Shown here: positions 47,114-57,451 of the stretch, piece after piece
Position numbering within the stretch: position 1 is the stretch's first letter
How the letters are laid out: each line of letters starts with the position of its first letter
Assembly (NCBI RefSeq): GCF_003148745.1
Contig: NZ_QGGU01000005.1
Span: forward strand, 246,466 to 310,465
DNA length: 64,000 nt
Direction of reading: 5' to 3'
Origin: Pleionea mediterranea
GTDB taxonomy: Bacteria; Pseudomonadota; Gammaproteobacteria; Enterobacterales; Kangiellaceae
Made by a program: the position numbers and the translations under genes
The notes under the pieces: generated by a model
Database searches by the model: none
What the model saw: only the letters and a program-made list of their open reading frames with translations
Told to the model about the DNA's origin: nothing

Positions 47114-47121
47114 AATAATTT

Positions 47122-48150
47122 CTAACTAATTTTTTCTCCGGCTGCCTGTTTGTCCGCATGATACGAGGATCGCACCATAGGACCGCTGGCAACATTAGAA
47201 AACCCAAGTGACTCGGCTATTTCGCCCAGCTCTTTAAACTCAGCGGGTGTAACAAAGCGCTTTACCGGGTGATGATCTTTACTCGGTTGCAAATACTGAC
47301 CAATGGTGAGCATATCCACATCATGGGCACGCAGATCTTTCATCACTTCGATGATTTCTTCATTGGTTTCACCCAAGCCCACCATTAAGCCGGACTTGGT
47401 GGCAACATCAGGATACATCGCCTTATGCTTTTTCAATAAATCGAGTGACCATTGGTAATCTGCACCGGGTCTTGCCTGTCGGTACAACCGAGGCACCGTT
47501 TCCAGATTATGATTAAATACATCGGGTAAACTGTCCCCTAATATATCCAACGCACGATCCATACGACCACGGAAATCAGGCACCAGAGTTTCTACTTTTG
47601 TATTTGGTGATTGTTTACGGACTTCACTGATGCAGTCAACAAAGTGCTGCGCACCACCGTCCCGGAGATCATCGCGATCCACCGAAGTGATCACCACATA
47701 TTTCAATCCCATACCAACAACGGACTCCGCCAAATGTTGTGGTTCTTCTGGATCCGGTTTCAAAGGTCGACCGTGGGCCACATCACAAAATGGGCAACGA
47801 CGGGTACAAATATCACCCAAAATCATAAAGGTTGCCGTGCCATGCCCAAAACATTCTGGCAAGTTAGGGCAACTGGCTTCTTCACACACTGTATGCAATT
47901 TTTTATTGCGCAGCATGTTTTTAATTTCAGTAATTTGATTACCGCTAGGTAAACGCACCCGAATCCAGTCTGGTTTACGGGGCATTTCCTCGGTTGGTTC
48001 AATTTTAATGGGAATGCGAGATGTCTTATCCGCACCACGTAACTTCTGCCCCGGTATTTTTTTCGGCGCGGGGTGTTTTTTTACTGGAGTTGCGTCTGCG
48101 GTTGGAGTGTCTTGAGTACTGGAAGACTGCGTACTGCTCGGTTGCGTCAT
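47122..48150 (-). CDS. lipA: Lipoyl synthase LipA
   Basis: Radical-SAM insertion of two sulfurs into octanoyl-protein. 342 aa. Auxiliary cluster motif [12 protein letters not shown], radical-SAM cluster motif CTRRCPFC, and the C-terminal [11 protein letters not shown] with the Ser that ligates the auxiliary cluster. The first about 50 residues are a Thr/Pro/Lys-rich extension ([18 protein letters not shown]), longer than in E. coli. Follows lipB by 13 bp. Confidence 0.97.
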   Translation of the reverse strand: MTQPSSTQSSSTQDTPTADATPVKKHPAPKKIPGQKLRGADKTSRIPIKIEPTEEMPRKPDWIRVRLPSGNQITEIKNMLRNKKLHTVCEEASCPNLPECFGHGTATFMILGDICTRRCPFCDVAHGRPLKPDPEEPQHLAESVVGMGLKYVVITSVDRDDLRDGGAQHFVDCISEVRKQSPNTKVETLVPDFRGRMDRALDILGDSLPDVFNHNLETVPRLYRQARPGADYQWSLDLLKKHKAMYPDVATKSGLMVGLGETNEEIIEVMKDLRAHDVDMLTIGQYLQPSKDHHPVKRFVTPAEFKELGEIAESLGFSNVASGPMVRSSYHADKQAAGEKIS

Positions 48151-48163
48151 ATAAACCTGTCTC

Positions 48164-48820
48164 TTAAGCTAAGCCTGACTGAATGTTGGCCGAATTATAC
48201 CCTAAATTGGCCATTAAATGCTTGATCAGTGTTGGTTCGACCTGTTTTAAATTATCAGGCCCCCCCTGCTCACTGATGTTGGTTACTGCCATTCCCGCAT
48301 AGCCACAGGGGTTAATTCGAGAGAATGGCTCAAGGTCGAGGTTAACATTTAGCGCCAGCCCATGAAAGCTGCAGCCTTTTCGGATCCTTAAGCCTAGCGA
48401 GCAAATTTTAGCCCCATCAGGAACATAGACTCCGGGAGCATCGGGCCTGGCGTTTGCCGTTATTCCAAATTCTTTTAAGCTGTCCACCACAGACTGCTCA
48501 ATGTGACTCACCAAATCACGCACGCCCATTCCCTGACGTCTAAGATTAATTAAAAAATACACCACCTGCTGACCCGGACCATGATAGGTCACCTGACCAC
48601 CCCGATCCACCTGCACCACGGGTATGTCGCCCGGCGCTAAAATATGCTCAGCCTTTCCTGCTTGCCCCTGAGTGAACACAGGCTCATGCTCAACCAGCCA
48701 GAACTCATCTCCGGTATCTTGTTTACGATTATCGGTAAACTCGGACATGGCGCGCCATATAGGCTCATAAGGCTGACGACCCAATTGGCGCACAATCACA
48801 GTTTGTTGCGAAGTTATCAC
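48164..48820 (-). CDS. lipB: Octanoyltransferase LipB
   Basis: Transfers octanoyl from ACP to lipoyl domains. 218 aa, with [20 protein letters not shown], the catalytic Cys/Lys pair in [19 protein letters not shown] and INPCGYAGM. Starts at GTG. Upstream of lipA, downstream of ybeD as in E. coli. Confidence 0.96.
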   Translation of the reverse strand: MITSQQTVIVRQLGRQPYEPIWRAMSEFTDNRKQDTGDEFWLVEHEPVFTQGQAGKAEHILAPGDIPVVQVDRGGQVTYHGPGQQVVYFLINLRRQGMGVRDLVSHIEQSVVDSLKEFGITANARPDAPGVYVPDGAKICSLGLRIRKGCSFHGLALNVNLDLEPFSRINPCGYAGMAVTNISEQGGPDNLKQVEPTLIKHLMANLGYNSANIQSGLA

Positions 48821-48898
48821 GGTGTATATTTACCTGAAGATGTTTGCATTAAAAGAATAATTGAAAAGAATCAATATTGAGACCTATTTTAAGCCCTG

Positions 48899-49180
48899 TT
48901 ATAAACACATTTTGACATCGGCAATGGCCCTTACGTCGCGATACAAATTTTCGACCTGCTCTTTGGTTTGCAACGTTATTCGAACGGTTATGGAAACATA
49001 ATTCCCTTTTGCCGAAGGCTTAACGGTTGGCGAGTAATCACCGGGAACCACATTTTGAATGGCGGTTAACACATCCACATCAATGTTTGCCCGGTTGGTC
49101 GCCATGGTTTTAAAAGAGATGGTGCAAGGAAACTCCCATAACTCGGTATTAATGCTGTCGGGTTGTATTGGCTCACTCAT
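48899..49180 (-). CDS. ybeD: YbeD/DUF493 family protein
   Basis: 93 aa from the ATG at 49180, with GGAGG seven bases upstream (the frame also opens at TTG one codon earlier). LWEFPCTISFKTMAT and KGNYVSITVRITLQTKEQVE match the ACT-like YbeD fold. In E. coli it lies before lipB; a regulatory role has been proposed but is unproven. Confidence 0.9.
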   Translation of the reverse strand: MSEPIQPDSINTELWEFPCTISFKTMATNRANIDVDVLTAIQNVVPGDYSPTVKPSAKGNYVSITVRITLQTKEQVENLYRDVRAIADVKMCL

Positions 49181-49210
49181 CAAGATACCTCCACAGGTGT
49201 TGCGTTAGAA

Positions 49211-50080
49211 CTAACGCAAATCACCAGAAAAAAGACGTTGTTTAAAATCGGCAAACTCATGCACTATTTTATGCCATAGTGGGCCAATAGCGCCATCACC
49301 AATGGTTTTATCATCAACCTGTGTTACCGGTTGAATTTCACGACTGGAGCTGGTTAACCATACTTCATCGGCGTGATACAGTTGTTCTAATCGGATAGAG
49401 CTTTGCTCTGTTGGCCAGCCATTGTTATCAGCCATTTCAAGCACTAAGTCGCGAGTGATACCACCGAGAATATTATTCGACAATGGTGGCGTTTTGATGA
49501 CTCCCTGCTCAACAATAAACACATTAGAAGCAGAACCTTCATTAACCTGCTCACCGGCTATAAAAATAGCTTCGCTGGCCTGTTGATCTTCTGCCATTTG
49601 TCGCGCCAGACAATTCGCCAATAATCCGGTTGATTTAATATCACAGCGTTGCCATCGAAAATCATCGACGGTAATCACTTTTAAAGCTTCAGGTTCATTT
49701 TGAGTCTTTGATGAATTCGAGGCTAAGCAATCGGCTTTTATAAATACGGTGGGTTGTGTTTCGTCAGCAAGTCGATGATCTCGCTTTGATGGACTACCCC
49801 GTGTCACCTGCAAATATAAAGATCCCTGTTGCAGATTATTCTGACTGATTAATTCGCTGAAAAGATCGTTCCACTGAATATTCAGATCAGATAATGAAAG
49901 ACGAATGGCATTTAAACTTCGATTCAGTCGTTCAATATGTTGCACAAGACGAAATGGTCGACCTGCGTAAACCGGGATAACTTCGTAAACACTGTCCGCA
50001 AACAAAAAACCTCGATCCATCACTGAGATCGAGGCTTGTTCAATCGGTAAAAACTCACCGTTTAAATAAACAATATTCAA
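49211..50080 (-). CDS. dat: D-amino acid aminotransferase (PLP fold type IV)
   Basis: 289 aa. Makes D-alanine or D-glutamate by transamination. Fold-IV signatures: YLNGEFLPIEQASISVMDRG with FADSVYEVIPVY, QVTRGSP, the catalytic lysine in CDIKSTGLLANCLARQ, and EGSASNVFIVE. It starts at TTG. Location between dacA and ybeD ties it to peptidoglycan precursor supply. A branched-chain or aminodeoxychorismate enzyme is less likely because of the DIKS motif. Confidence 0.87.
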   Translation of the reverse strand: MNIVYLNGEFLPIEQASISVMDRGFLFADSVYEVIPVYAGRPFRLVQHIERLNRSLNAIRLSLSDLNIQWNDLFSELISQNNLQQGSLYLQVTRGSPSKRDHRLADETQPTVFIKADCLASNSSKTQNEPEALKVITVDDFRWQRCDIKSTGLLANCLARQMAEDQQASEAIFIAGEQVNEGSASNVFIVEQGVIKTPPLSNNILGGITRDLVLEMADNNGWPTEQSSIRLEQLYHADEVWLTSSSREIQPVTQVDDKTIGDGAIGPLWHKIVHEFADFKQRLFSGDLR

Positions 50081-50108
50081 AATAAACCGTACTCAATGCG
50101 ATCAAGCT

Positions 50109-51260
50109 TTAAAATAAACCACTAAACCAGCGACTGATACTGTCCAGCAATTGTGAAAACCAGCCGCCTTCGGCAACATCATCCAACGCAACCAATGGAA
50201 CTTGCGCCAGTTCGTCCTCACCAAGCTGGAAAAATATTTTTCCTACCACCTGCCCTTTCGCAATGGGTGCGTCCAACTCATTCTCAACCACGTAATTAGC
50301 CTTAACACTGTCACGTTTGCCACGGGGTATGGTCAGCCAAATTTCATCCAGTACACCTAATCGTGCCAATTCTATATCACCACCCCAAACTCGAGCCTGA
50401 TGCACTTCGGTATTGGCTTTTAGTGGCTTAACCGTTTCAAAAAAACGGAACCCGTAGGTCAGTAATTTTTTGCTCTCAACTTTTCGGGACTCTTCACTGT
50501 TCGATCCCATAACTACCGCAATCAATCGCATTCCGTCTTTTACAGCAGAAGAAACCAGACAATAACCGGCGGCTTCTGTATGTCCGGTTTTTATACCATC
50601 CACATTCAAACTTCTGTCCCATAACAAACGATTGCGGTTGTACTGTGCAATGTTGTTAAACGAAAATTGTTTTACTTCGTACAGTTTATAGTCTTCAGGA
50701 AAGTCACGAATTAATGCCTGACCTAATACAGCCATATCACGAGCTGTGGTTTGATGGCTATCGGCGGTCAGCCCATGAGAATTTACAAACACCGTGTTTT
50801 CTAAACCCAGTTTACGGCCATAATGATTCATTAGTTGAGCAAAACTGTCTTCACTGCCGGCCACATGCTCAGCCAGTGCAACACTGGCATCGTTTCCAGA
50901 TGAAATGATCAACCCTTTCATCAAGTCACTGACGCTGACCTGCTTGCCCACTTCAATAAACATTTTAGAAGACTCAGGAAAGTTTTTAGCCCAAGCATTT
51001 TTGCTGATGGTAACCATATCATCGCGACTGATATTTCCTGCGGCCAGCTCACTTGAAACAACATAACTGGTCATCATCTTGGTTAAACTTGCCGGTGGTA
51101 ATGGCTCATCCGCGTTACGCTCAGCAATAACCTGACCGGAATGAAAATCCATTAATATATATCCATCAGCACCCAATGCCGGAGGCGCCGGTGTAATGGC
51201 CGTAGCTAACGCAGTAAACAAAGAAACGCAGGTTAAAATAACAAGTTTCAACTTTATCAT
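50109..51260 (-). CDS. dacA: D-alanyl-D-alanine carboxypeptidase (PBP5/6 type)
   Basis: Trims pentapeptide stems in the periplasm. 383 aa with a signal peptide, active-site tetrad S58-L-T-K61, S121-G-N and K224-T-G, all intact. The C-terminal WFSQLLDSISRWFSGLF is an amphipathic membrane anchor as in DacA/DacC. Lies downstream of rlpA in the same direction. Confidence 0.95.
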   Translation of the reverse strand: MIKLKLVILTCVSLFTALATAITPAPPALGADGYILMDFHSGQVIAERNADEPLPPASLTKMMTSYVVSSELAAGNISRDDMVTISKNAWAKNFPESSKMFIEVGKQVSVSDLMKGLIISSGNDASVALAEHVAGSEDSFAQLMNHYGRKLGLENTVFVNSHGLTADSHQTTARDMAVLGQALIRDFPEDYKLYEVKQFSFNNIAQYNRNRLLWDRSLNVDGIKTGHTEAAGYCLVSSAVKDGMRLIAVVMGSNSEESRKVESKKLLTYGFRFFETVKPLKANTEVHQARVWGGDIELARLGVLDEIWLTIPRGKRDSVKANYVVENELDAPIAKGQVVGKIFFQLGEDELAQVPLVALDDVAEGGWFSQLLDSISRWFSGLF

Positions 51261-51389
51261 TGTCTGTTTAATTCCTGATTATAAAGACAGAGCCGCAATA
51301 AAATATTTTAATACGGTTTAATTTTGGTTTTCATCTTCTCTGCGTATCGTTAAAAAAATAAACGCTTTGAAGAATTGATGCAGGAGACG

Positions 51390-51554
51390 TTAATGCTTAA
51401 AGTTCGGAAACCAGAATGAATCGATAATTCCAATAACAATTCCGATAGTAGTTCCGACAACAACGCCAATAACGACGCTCCCCTGATTATAAGGCGATTG
51501 TAGCACATCCGGACGCCTCGCTAAAATGACAGGATTGGCAAGGTAAAGTTCCAT
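51390..51554 (-). CDS. Possible 54-aa small membrane protein
   Basis: Lies in the 374-bp gap between rlpA and dacA. It opens MELYLANPVILARR, has one Gly-spaced helix (VVIGVVVGTTIGIVIGII), and ends in FWFPNFKH. The helix with GxxxG-like spacing is unlikely by chance in noncoding DNA, but no Shine-Dalgarno is evident. Could instead be the C-terminal relic of a larger gene. The rest of the gap shows nothing. Confidence 0.45.
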   Translation of the reverse strand: MELYLANPVILARRPDVLQSPYNQGSVVIGVVVGTTIGIVIGIIDSFWFPNFKH

Positions 51555-51634
51555 TTGATCATTAAATTCTCAACCTATTGGTTTGTTTATATTCCTTATC
51601 TGAAGATGCTTAAATCCTGAAGGTTGCGGGTAGG

Positions 51635-52432
51635 TTATTCAAAAACCACCCGTGGCGTACCCAGTGCAGGCATCGACAAGGTATCCACCAATCGATTCGC
51701 TTCATCGGTTGTTTCAATGGGGCCAACTCTTACTCTGTAGAGCATGGTGGCCCGAACTTTTACTTTAGAAACCGATACCTGCCACGGCACCTGTTGCTGA
51801 ATGGCGGTTTTTAAACGATTTGCTTTTGACGCATCGGAAAATGCGCCAACCTGAACATACATCTGTTTGCCTTCAGGCACTGCCGAAGGACCAGTTATCC
51901 GATGCGTTCCGGCAGGAACAATGGACTCCACTTCAACTTCCGCTGTGCCGTGTTGATGAAAGCCCAGTTTCACCGCTGCCGCATAAGACAAATCAATGAT
52001 GCGCCCGGCTTTAAACGGACCACGATCATTCACTTTTACCACGATCTGTTTTCCATTGGCGACGTTGGTTACTTTAACGTAACTCGGTAGCGGTAAGGTT
52101 TTATGAGCGGCGGTCATGGCGTACATATCGTAAGGCTCACCCGATGATGTTCGCTCGCCATGAAATTTAGTTCCGTACCAGCTGGCTATGCCACGGGCTT
52201 TATAGTTGGCCGCCGATGACATCACATAATAGGTAATACCATCTTGCTGATAACTGGCCGGATTACCATAAGGACTGAGCGCTTCAACTCTGGGAGTTGC
52301 ATCGGGAATATCGGAAACATCCACCGGTTGATCAGGTCCACTGTCTTGCACTTCCAGTAAACTACACGCCGATACAAAAGCAATGGAAACCAATAAAAAC
52401 AGTAATCGGCACATGGCTGACACATTAATCAT
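51635..52432 (-). CDS. rlpA: Septal ring lytic transglycosylase RlpA
   Basis: Lipoprotein of 265 aa that cleaves denuded glycans. Lipobox VSAC after LLFLLVSIAFVS. Double-psi beta-barrel GIASWYGTKFHGERTSSGEP with the catalytic Asp in VKVNDRGPFKAGRIIDLSYA. C-terminal SPOR domain MYVQVGAFSDASKANRL targets septal wall. Between mltB and dacA, as usual. Confidence 0.95.
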   Translation of the reverse strand: MINVSAMCRLLFLLVSIAFVSACSLLEVQDSGPDQPVDVSDIPDATPRVEALSPYGNPASYQQDGITYYVMSSAANYKARGIASWYGTKFHGERTSSGEPYDMYAMTAAHKTLPLPSYVKVTNVANGKQIVVKVNDRGPFKAGRIIDLSYAAAVKLGFHQHGTAEVEVESIVPAGTHRITGPSAVPEGKQMYVQVGAFSDASKANRLKTAIQQQVPWQVSVSKVKVRATMLYRVRVGPIETTDEANRLVDTLSMPALGTPRVVFE

Positions 52433-52459
52433 TAACGCTACCTTTTTATACCCTTGTCG

Positions 52460-53536
52460 CTAATTATTCCAATAGGCTTGCGCACGACTGGCAACAACTT
52501 CTTGACTAAACTGAACAACAGCCAAGGCATAAAGTGGACTTCGATTATAACGAGTAATCACATAAAAGTTATCAAAGATAATCCAGGCCTGTTTATGATC
52601 CGGCTGTTCAAAATGATAAATTGCCGCACTCTGTTCATCCAGTGTATCAACTTTCCACTGATAACCCGCCGACTTTATTGCTCCCGCATTTGAGCGAGGT
52701 TTCATTCGTTTCGGCTCAAATGCGTCTTGGTATTCTCCTTCCTTAACAACGGGATAGGCAACGGGTTCACCCCAGCGCCATTTATGACGGCGAAAATAAT
52801 TCGCGACACTGCCAATGGCATCAATTGGGTTGTTAAATAAATCTATTTTGCCATCACCATCAAAGTCCACCGCGTACTCACGATAACTGGTGGGTATAAA
52901 TTGCCCCATGCCCATGGCACCGGCATAAGAACCTTGAGGCTCCAGAAAATCCCAGTTCTGCTCTTTTACCAATAATAAATATTGCTCCAGTTCACCCCGG
53001 AAAAACCGCCCCCGTTTCGGGTAATGAAAACCAAGCGTATAAAGCGCATCCCATACTTTTAAGTTTCCCTGAATGCGCCCATAAAAAGTTTCAACACCAA
53101 TGATGCCGACAATCATAGATGCAGGAACATTAAACGTGGCTTCGGCTCGTTTTAACTCAACGTGATACTTATTCCAGAACTCAACGCCAGCTTTAATACG
53201 GCTGTCGCGAACAAATATTTTGCGGTATTTATGCCAGGGCAACGACTCTGCCGGCTTATTCATCGAATCGATAATGCGTTGTTGCTTGGTGGCTTTGCTG
53301 AACCACTTTTCCAAGGTTGCTTTATCCATACCATGGGTATCCACCATACGCTGAATAAACATTTGTTCTGTTTCATTTTCTGTATCGGACTCAGAGGCAT
53401 AAGCCGCTACTGAAGAAACTGACGCACTAAACAAGACCCCAGCTAACAAAAAGGACTTGCTTAAATTCTGACTCGCCATCAACCGTAGTTTTACACGATA
53501 AATAAGTTTAACCAACGCTTTATTGAACAAATGCAA
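52460..53536 (-). CDS. mltB: Membrane-bound lytic murein transglycosylase B
   Basis: 358 aa. The catalytic Glu lies in GIIGVETFYGRIQGNLKVWD, then GAMGMGQFIPTSYREYAVDF and the EF-hand-like DFDGDGKIDLF. N-terminal hydrophobic signal SFLLAGVLFSASVSSVAAYA without a lipobox Cys, so it is secreted or anchored rather than a lipoprotein. The start is uncertain: TTG at 53536 crowds AAGGAG, TTG at 53530 is better spaced, and ATG at 53479 gives the shortest signal. Follows rodA. Confidence 0.93.
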   Translation of the reverse strand: MHLFNKALVKLIYRVKLRLMASQNLSKSFLLAGVLFSASVSSVAAYASESDTENETEQMFIQRMVDTHGMDKATLEKWFSKATKQQRIIDSMNKPAESLPWHKYRKIFVRDSRIKAGVEFWNKYHVELKRAEATFNVPASMIVGIIGVETFYGRIQGNLKVWDALYTLGFHYPKRGRFFRGELEQYLLLVKEQNWDFLEPQGSYAGAMGMGQFIPTSYREYAVDFDGDGKIDLFNNPIDAIGSVANYFRRHKWRWGEPVAYPVVKEGEYQDAFEPKRMKPRSNAGAIKSAGYQWKVDTLDEQSAAIYHFEQPDHKQAWIIFDNFYVITRYNRSPLYALAVVQFSQEVVASRAQAYWNN

Positions 53537-53565
53537 CTCTCCTTAAAACTTTTAAAAGTATCAGA

Positions 53566-54684
53566 CTACTTTGATACTAGCTTGCGATGTGTGTAGATAG
53601 ACATCAACATACCAAAACCGGCCAATAATGTAACCATTGACGTACCGCCATAACTGACCAGTGGTAAGGGTAAACCAACCACGGGTAATAAACCGGTAAC
53701 CATTCCAATATTGACAAAAATATAAATAAAAAACGTTAAAATTAATGCGCCGGCCAGTAATCTTGAAAAGGTTTCCTGAGCCTGAGTACCAATGTACATT
53801 CCTCGGGCAATTACAAACAGGTATAAAGTTAATAAAATAACCACACCAGCCAAACCGAACTCTTCGCCTAATACTGCAAAAATAAAATCGGTAGAGCGTT
53901 CCGGTAAAAACTCCAGTTGTGACTGAGTGCCTTCGAGCCAACCTTTGCCGCTGGTGCCACCGGAGCCAATGGCAATTTTAGACTGAATAATATGATAGCC
54001 ACTGCCAAGCGGATCTCTTTCCGGATCAAGATAAACCAGTACCCGCTCTCGTTGATATTCGCGCATCACAAAGAACCAGTGAACCGGCGCGTAAATAACG
54101 CCGGTAATTGCAAATCCCGAAATTAACCACCAGCTAACACCCGACAGATAAATCACAAAAATCCCTGAGCAGGCAATGAGTAAACTGGTCCCCAAATCGG
54201 GCTGCTTTAAAATCAGCAACGTTGGCACCATGACAATGGCCAGAGCAACCAGCAACTCACGCTTTTTTGATGGCAACTGTCGTTCACTAAAATACCAGGC
54301 CACCATCATAGGCACCGCCAGCTTCATAATTTCGGAGGGTTGAAATCGTAAGCCTCCAAATTCAAGCCAACGCTGTGCCCCTTTGCCTTTATCGCCAACG
54401 ATTAACACCGCCACCAATAATAAAATACCTATACCGTATAGCGCCGGAGCCCACTTTGCGTAAAACCGGGGCGGCAGCTGTGCCATTACAAACATCACCC
54501 CACAACCCATTCCGAGCCGGGTAATTTGCCGGTAGATAAGTGATTCGCTTTCACCGCCGGCACTGTAGAGGATCATCAGGCCAAAGCCCATTACTGCAAA
54601 TAACCCCACCAACAGCGGTAAATCAATATGCAATCGCCAGGCTAACGACTGTCGCTCTTTATGGGTGTGACTCCGAGTGCTCAT
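53566..54684 (-). CDS. rodA: Rod shape glycosyltransferase RodA
   Basis: SEDS-family peptidoglycan polymerase of the elongasome, 372 aa, about ten helices. GGLRFQPSEIMKLAVPMMVAWY, LKQPDLGTSLLI, EFGLAGVVILL and GLLPVVGLPLPLVSYGGTS are the SEDS signatures, with the catalytic Asp in the segment before STDFIFAV. Overlaps mrdA by four bases (ATGA). Confidence 0.97.
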   Translation of the reverse strand: MSTRSHTHKERQSLAWRLHIDLPLLVGLFAVMGFGLMILYSAGGESESLIYRQITRLGMGCGVMFVMAQLPPRFYAKWAPALYGIGILLLVAVLIVGDKGKGAQRWLEFGGLRFQPSEIMKLAVPMMVAWYFSERQLPSKKRELLVALAIVMVPTLLILKQPDLGTSLLIACSGIFVIYLSGVSWWLISGFAITGVIYAPVHWFFVMREYQRERVLVYLDPERDPLGSGYHIIQSKIAIGSGGTSGKGWLEGTQSQLEFLPERSTDFIFAVLGEEFGLAGVVILLTLYLFVIARGMYIGTQAQETFSRLLAGALILTFFIYIFVNIGMVTGLLPVVGLPLPLVSYGGTSMVTLLAGFGMLMSIYTHRKLVSK

Positions 54685-56555
54685 TGAGCCGAATTTCCTG
54701 CATTAGCATTCAACAAATATTGATCCATTATCTTTCGTGCAATGGGCGCTGCGTTTGAACCACCGCCACCGGCATTTTCAACCACAACCGCAACAGCAAT
54801 CGCGGGATCATCAAATGGGGCATACCCTATATAGAGGGCATTATCCCGTAATCGTTCAGCGGTAGTTTCTTCTTCGTATTCTTCATCGACATCCAGACCA
54901 AATAGCTGAACGGTTCCTGTTTTACCGGCGGATTTATAGGGCGCATCCATAAATGCACTGCGGGCAGTTCCTACCACGGGATTATGATTTACCGCTTTCA
55001 TGGCTTCTTGGACACGGCGCATGTTTTTGCCATCACCCAGCTCAATTTGTGGCAAAGCCATAATGGGATCGATAGCAATTTGCCGATCTTTTTGTCGCAC
55101 ACTGTTCACCATACGCAACTGATAACGAATACCATTGCTGGCAATGGCGGCCGTTGCATTGGCAATTTGCAAAGGCGTTGCTAACCAGTAGCCTTGTCCA
55201 ATACCGGTATTCACTGTATCACCCGGAAACCAGTGAACGCCCCGTGCGCCTTTTTTCCATGATCGACTGGGCATCAATCCCGGTACTTCCTCACCAATAT
55301 CAATACCGGTGTAATCGCCAAAACCAAATTTTTCCATGGCGCTTGAAATTTTATCGATACCTAATTTGTAAGCCAGGCCATAAAAAAAGGTGTCACAGGA
55401 CTGAATAATCGCATCTCTAAAATTGACGTGTTGACCATGCCCCCTCTTTTTCCAGTCCCGAAAAGGGCGCTCATCATCGTTCGGCAAGGTATACACGCCG
55501 GTATCATTAATTTCGTAATCGGGTGAAATCGTTTTACTCTCCAACCCTAGCCATGCCAGATGCGGCTTGATGGTTGATCCCGGAGAATATTGACCACGCA
55601 GCGCGCGATTGAATAATGGGCGGTCTTCATTCAGTAATGCCTGATAATCTTTGGTTGATATGCCGGTTACAAACAAATTCGGGTTATAGCCCGGCGTACT
55701 GACCAGCGCCAAAACGCCACCAGTTTTTGGATCAATCGCAACAACAGAACCACGTTGTCCTTTTAGCGCTTCATAAGCAGTCATTTGCAAGGGCAAATCT
55801 AACGCCAGATGTAGATCACTGCCCGATTGTGGCGCCTGTTGTGATAACACACGCAGCACACGTCCCTGAACATCGGTCTCAACCCTCTGACTGCCAATAG
55901 TTCCGTGCAGTAGCGGCTCGTAATATTTTTCCAGCCCAACTTTTCCAATGTGGCGGGTCGCTTTATAATTTTGTTGATCGATGCTTCTTAACTCCACATC
56001 ATTAATTCGACCTACAAAGCCAAGGGCATGGGATAACACATCGTCGTAGGGGTAATAACGAACCAGTCTGGCTTCAACACTGACTCCTGGAAAACGATGC
56101 CGATCAACCGCAAACCTGGCCACCTGTTGCTCCGACATTTTGGTTTCCAGCGGAATTTTCTTAAATCGCTCCCGAGTACGACGATACTCACGCCAGAAGC
56201 GCGCCAGATCATCTTCTTCCAGATTTAACAGTTGCTCCAGTTTTTTAACGGTCTGTTCTAAATCGTCTATTTGTTCGGGGATCAATTCCAGCGAATACAC
56301 GGAACGGTTTTCGGCAAGAATAATTCCATTCCTGTCGTAAATTAATCCTCTTGGTGGTGCAACAGGTAATATTCGAATGCGATTGTTATCCGATTCCGTT
56401 CGGTATTTTTCGTATTGCGACACTTGCAGATCGGCCACCCAGCCTATCAACAATAAAACCATGCCAATGACCAATAAAAAACTGATGAACATCCTGTTCT
56501 GATACAAAGACAGTTCTTTAAATTGATTTTTCAGGGTGACACGGCGATTAATCAT
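54681..56555 (-). CDS. mrdA: Penicillin-binding protein 2 (transpeptidase)
   Basis: 624 aa class B PBP. N-terminal anchor SFLLVIGMVLLLIGWVADLQV, pedestal RGLIYDRNGIILAENRSVYS, and transpeptidase motifs PGSTIKPHLAW, QSCDTFFYG (SxD in place of SxN, usual for PBP2) and GKTGTVQLF. Partner of RodA, with which it is translationally coupled. Confidence 0.97.
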   Translation of the reverse strand: MINRRVTLKNQFKELSLYQNRMFISFLLVIGMVLLLIGWVADLQVSQYEKYRTESDNNRIRILPVAPPRGLIYDRNGIILAENRSVYSLELIPEQIDDLEQTVKKLEQLLNLEEDDLARFWREYRRTRERFKKIPLETKMSEQQVARFAVDRHRFPGVSVEARLVRYYPYDDVLSHALGFVGRINDVELRSIDQQNYKATRHIGKVGLEKYYEPLLHGTIGSQRVETDVQGRVLRVLSQQAPQSGSDLHLALDLPLQMTAYEALKGQRGSVVAIDPKTGGVLALVSTPGYNPNLFVTGISTKDYQALLNEDRPLFNRALRGQYSPGSTIKPHLAWLGLESKTISPDYEINDTGVYTLPNDDERPFRDWKKRGHGQHVNFRDAIIQSCDTFFYGLAYKLGIDKISSAMEKFGFGDYTGIDIGEEVPGLMPSRSWKKGARGVHWFPGDTVNTGIGQGYWLATPLQIANATAAIASNGIRYQLRMVNSVRQKDRQIAIDPIMALPQIELGDGKNMRRVQEAMKAVNHNPVVGTARSAFMDAPYKSAGKTGTVQLFGLDVDEEYEEETTAERLRDNALYIGYAPFDDPAIAVAVVVENAGGGGSNAAPIARKIMDQYLLNANAGNSAQ

Positions 56556-56622
56556 AACAGGCTGATGCCTAAGCGATGGATGCTAACGAAATAATGCGAG
56601 TGATATGTCATGACACTCATGC

Positions 56623-57093
56623 TTATTCCCGATGATAAGGATGGTTAACCGTGACGCTCCATGCCCGATATAACGATTCCGCCACCACAACCCGAACCAG
56701 AGGGTGAGGAAACGTTAATGCCGATAATGACCATTTTTGATCGGCCATTGCCCTTACCTCTGGTGTTAATCCTTCTGGACCACCAACCAGCAGAGAGACG
56801 TGACGCCCCTGATCCTGCCAGCGGGTCAGTTGCTCGGCCAATTGTGGGGTCGACCAGTTTTTGCCGTCGACATCCAGCGCAACCACCCAATCTCCCGGTT
56901 GGATCGCCGCTTTCACCTGCTCTGCTTCTTTCGTCATAATTCGGGCAATATCGGCTTGTTTACCCCGTTTGGCGGCAGTTATTTCAATCAACTCAAGTTT
57001 ACACTCCCGAGGTAAACGGCGGGCGTATTCATTGTACCCAGTCTCTACCCAGGTAGGCATTTTATGCCCCACAGCAATCAGACGAATAATCAT
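56623..57093 (-). CDS. rlmH: 23S rRNA (pseudouridine1915-N3)-methyltransferase RlmH
   Basis: SPOUT methyltransferase, 156 aa. SAM knot [11 protein letters not shown] and the invariant end [20 protein letters not shown] followed by PYHRE. In E. coli it also follows rsfS; 11 bp apart here. Confidence 0.97.
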   Translation of the reverse strand: MIIRLIAVGHKMPTWVETGYNEYARRLPRECKLELIEITAAKRGKQADIARIMTKEAEQVKAAIQPGDWVVALDVDGKNWSTPQLAEQLTRWQDQGRHVSLLVGGPEGLTPEVRAMADQKWSLSALTFPHPLVRVVVAESLYRAWSVTVNHPYHRE

Positions 57094-57104
57094 CGAGCAG
57101 CCCC

Positions 57105-57437
57105 TTACGACGACGTATCGGTGCTCCAGAGCTTTTCAATCTGATAATAATCACGAATATTTGCCTGCATCACATGCACAATGGCGTCTGCGAAATCCAC
57201 CAGCACCCATTCAGAGCCATTTTCGCCTTCAACCCCTAAAGGTTGACGACCGAGCTCTTTTGCTTTTTGCACCAGTTGCGTTGCAATCGATTTTACGTGG
57301 CGAGAAGATGTACCCGAGCAAACAATCATGGCGTCGGTAATACTGGTTTTCTGTTTCACATCAATCACATTAATGTGCTGCGCCTTGGCGTCTTCGAGTT
57401 GTTCAACGATAAACGCAATGAGTTCTTTACTGTCCAT
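57105..57437 (-). CDS. rsfS: Ribosome silencing factor RsfS
   Basis: Binds L14 and blocks subunit joining in stationary phase. 110 aa: [34 protein letters not shown] and [20 protein letters not shown], all DUF143 signatures. Confidence 0.96.
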   Translation of the reverse strand: MDSKELIAFIVEQLEDAKAQHINVIDVKQKTSITDAMIVCSGTSSRHVKSIATQLVQKAKELGRQPLGVEGENGSEWVLVDFADAIVHVMQANIRDYYQIEKLWSTDTSS

Positions 57438-57451
57438 TCATAAACCTTAAA

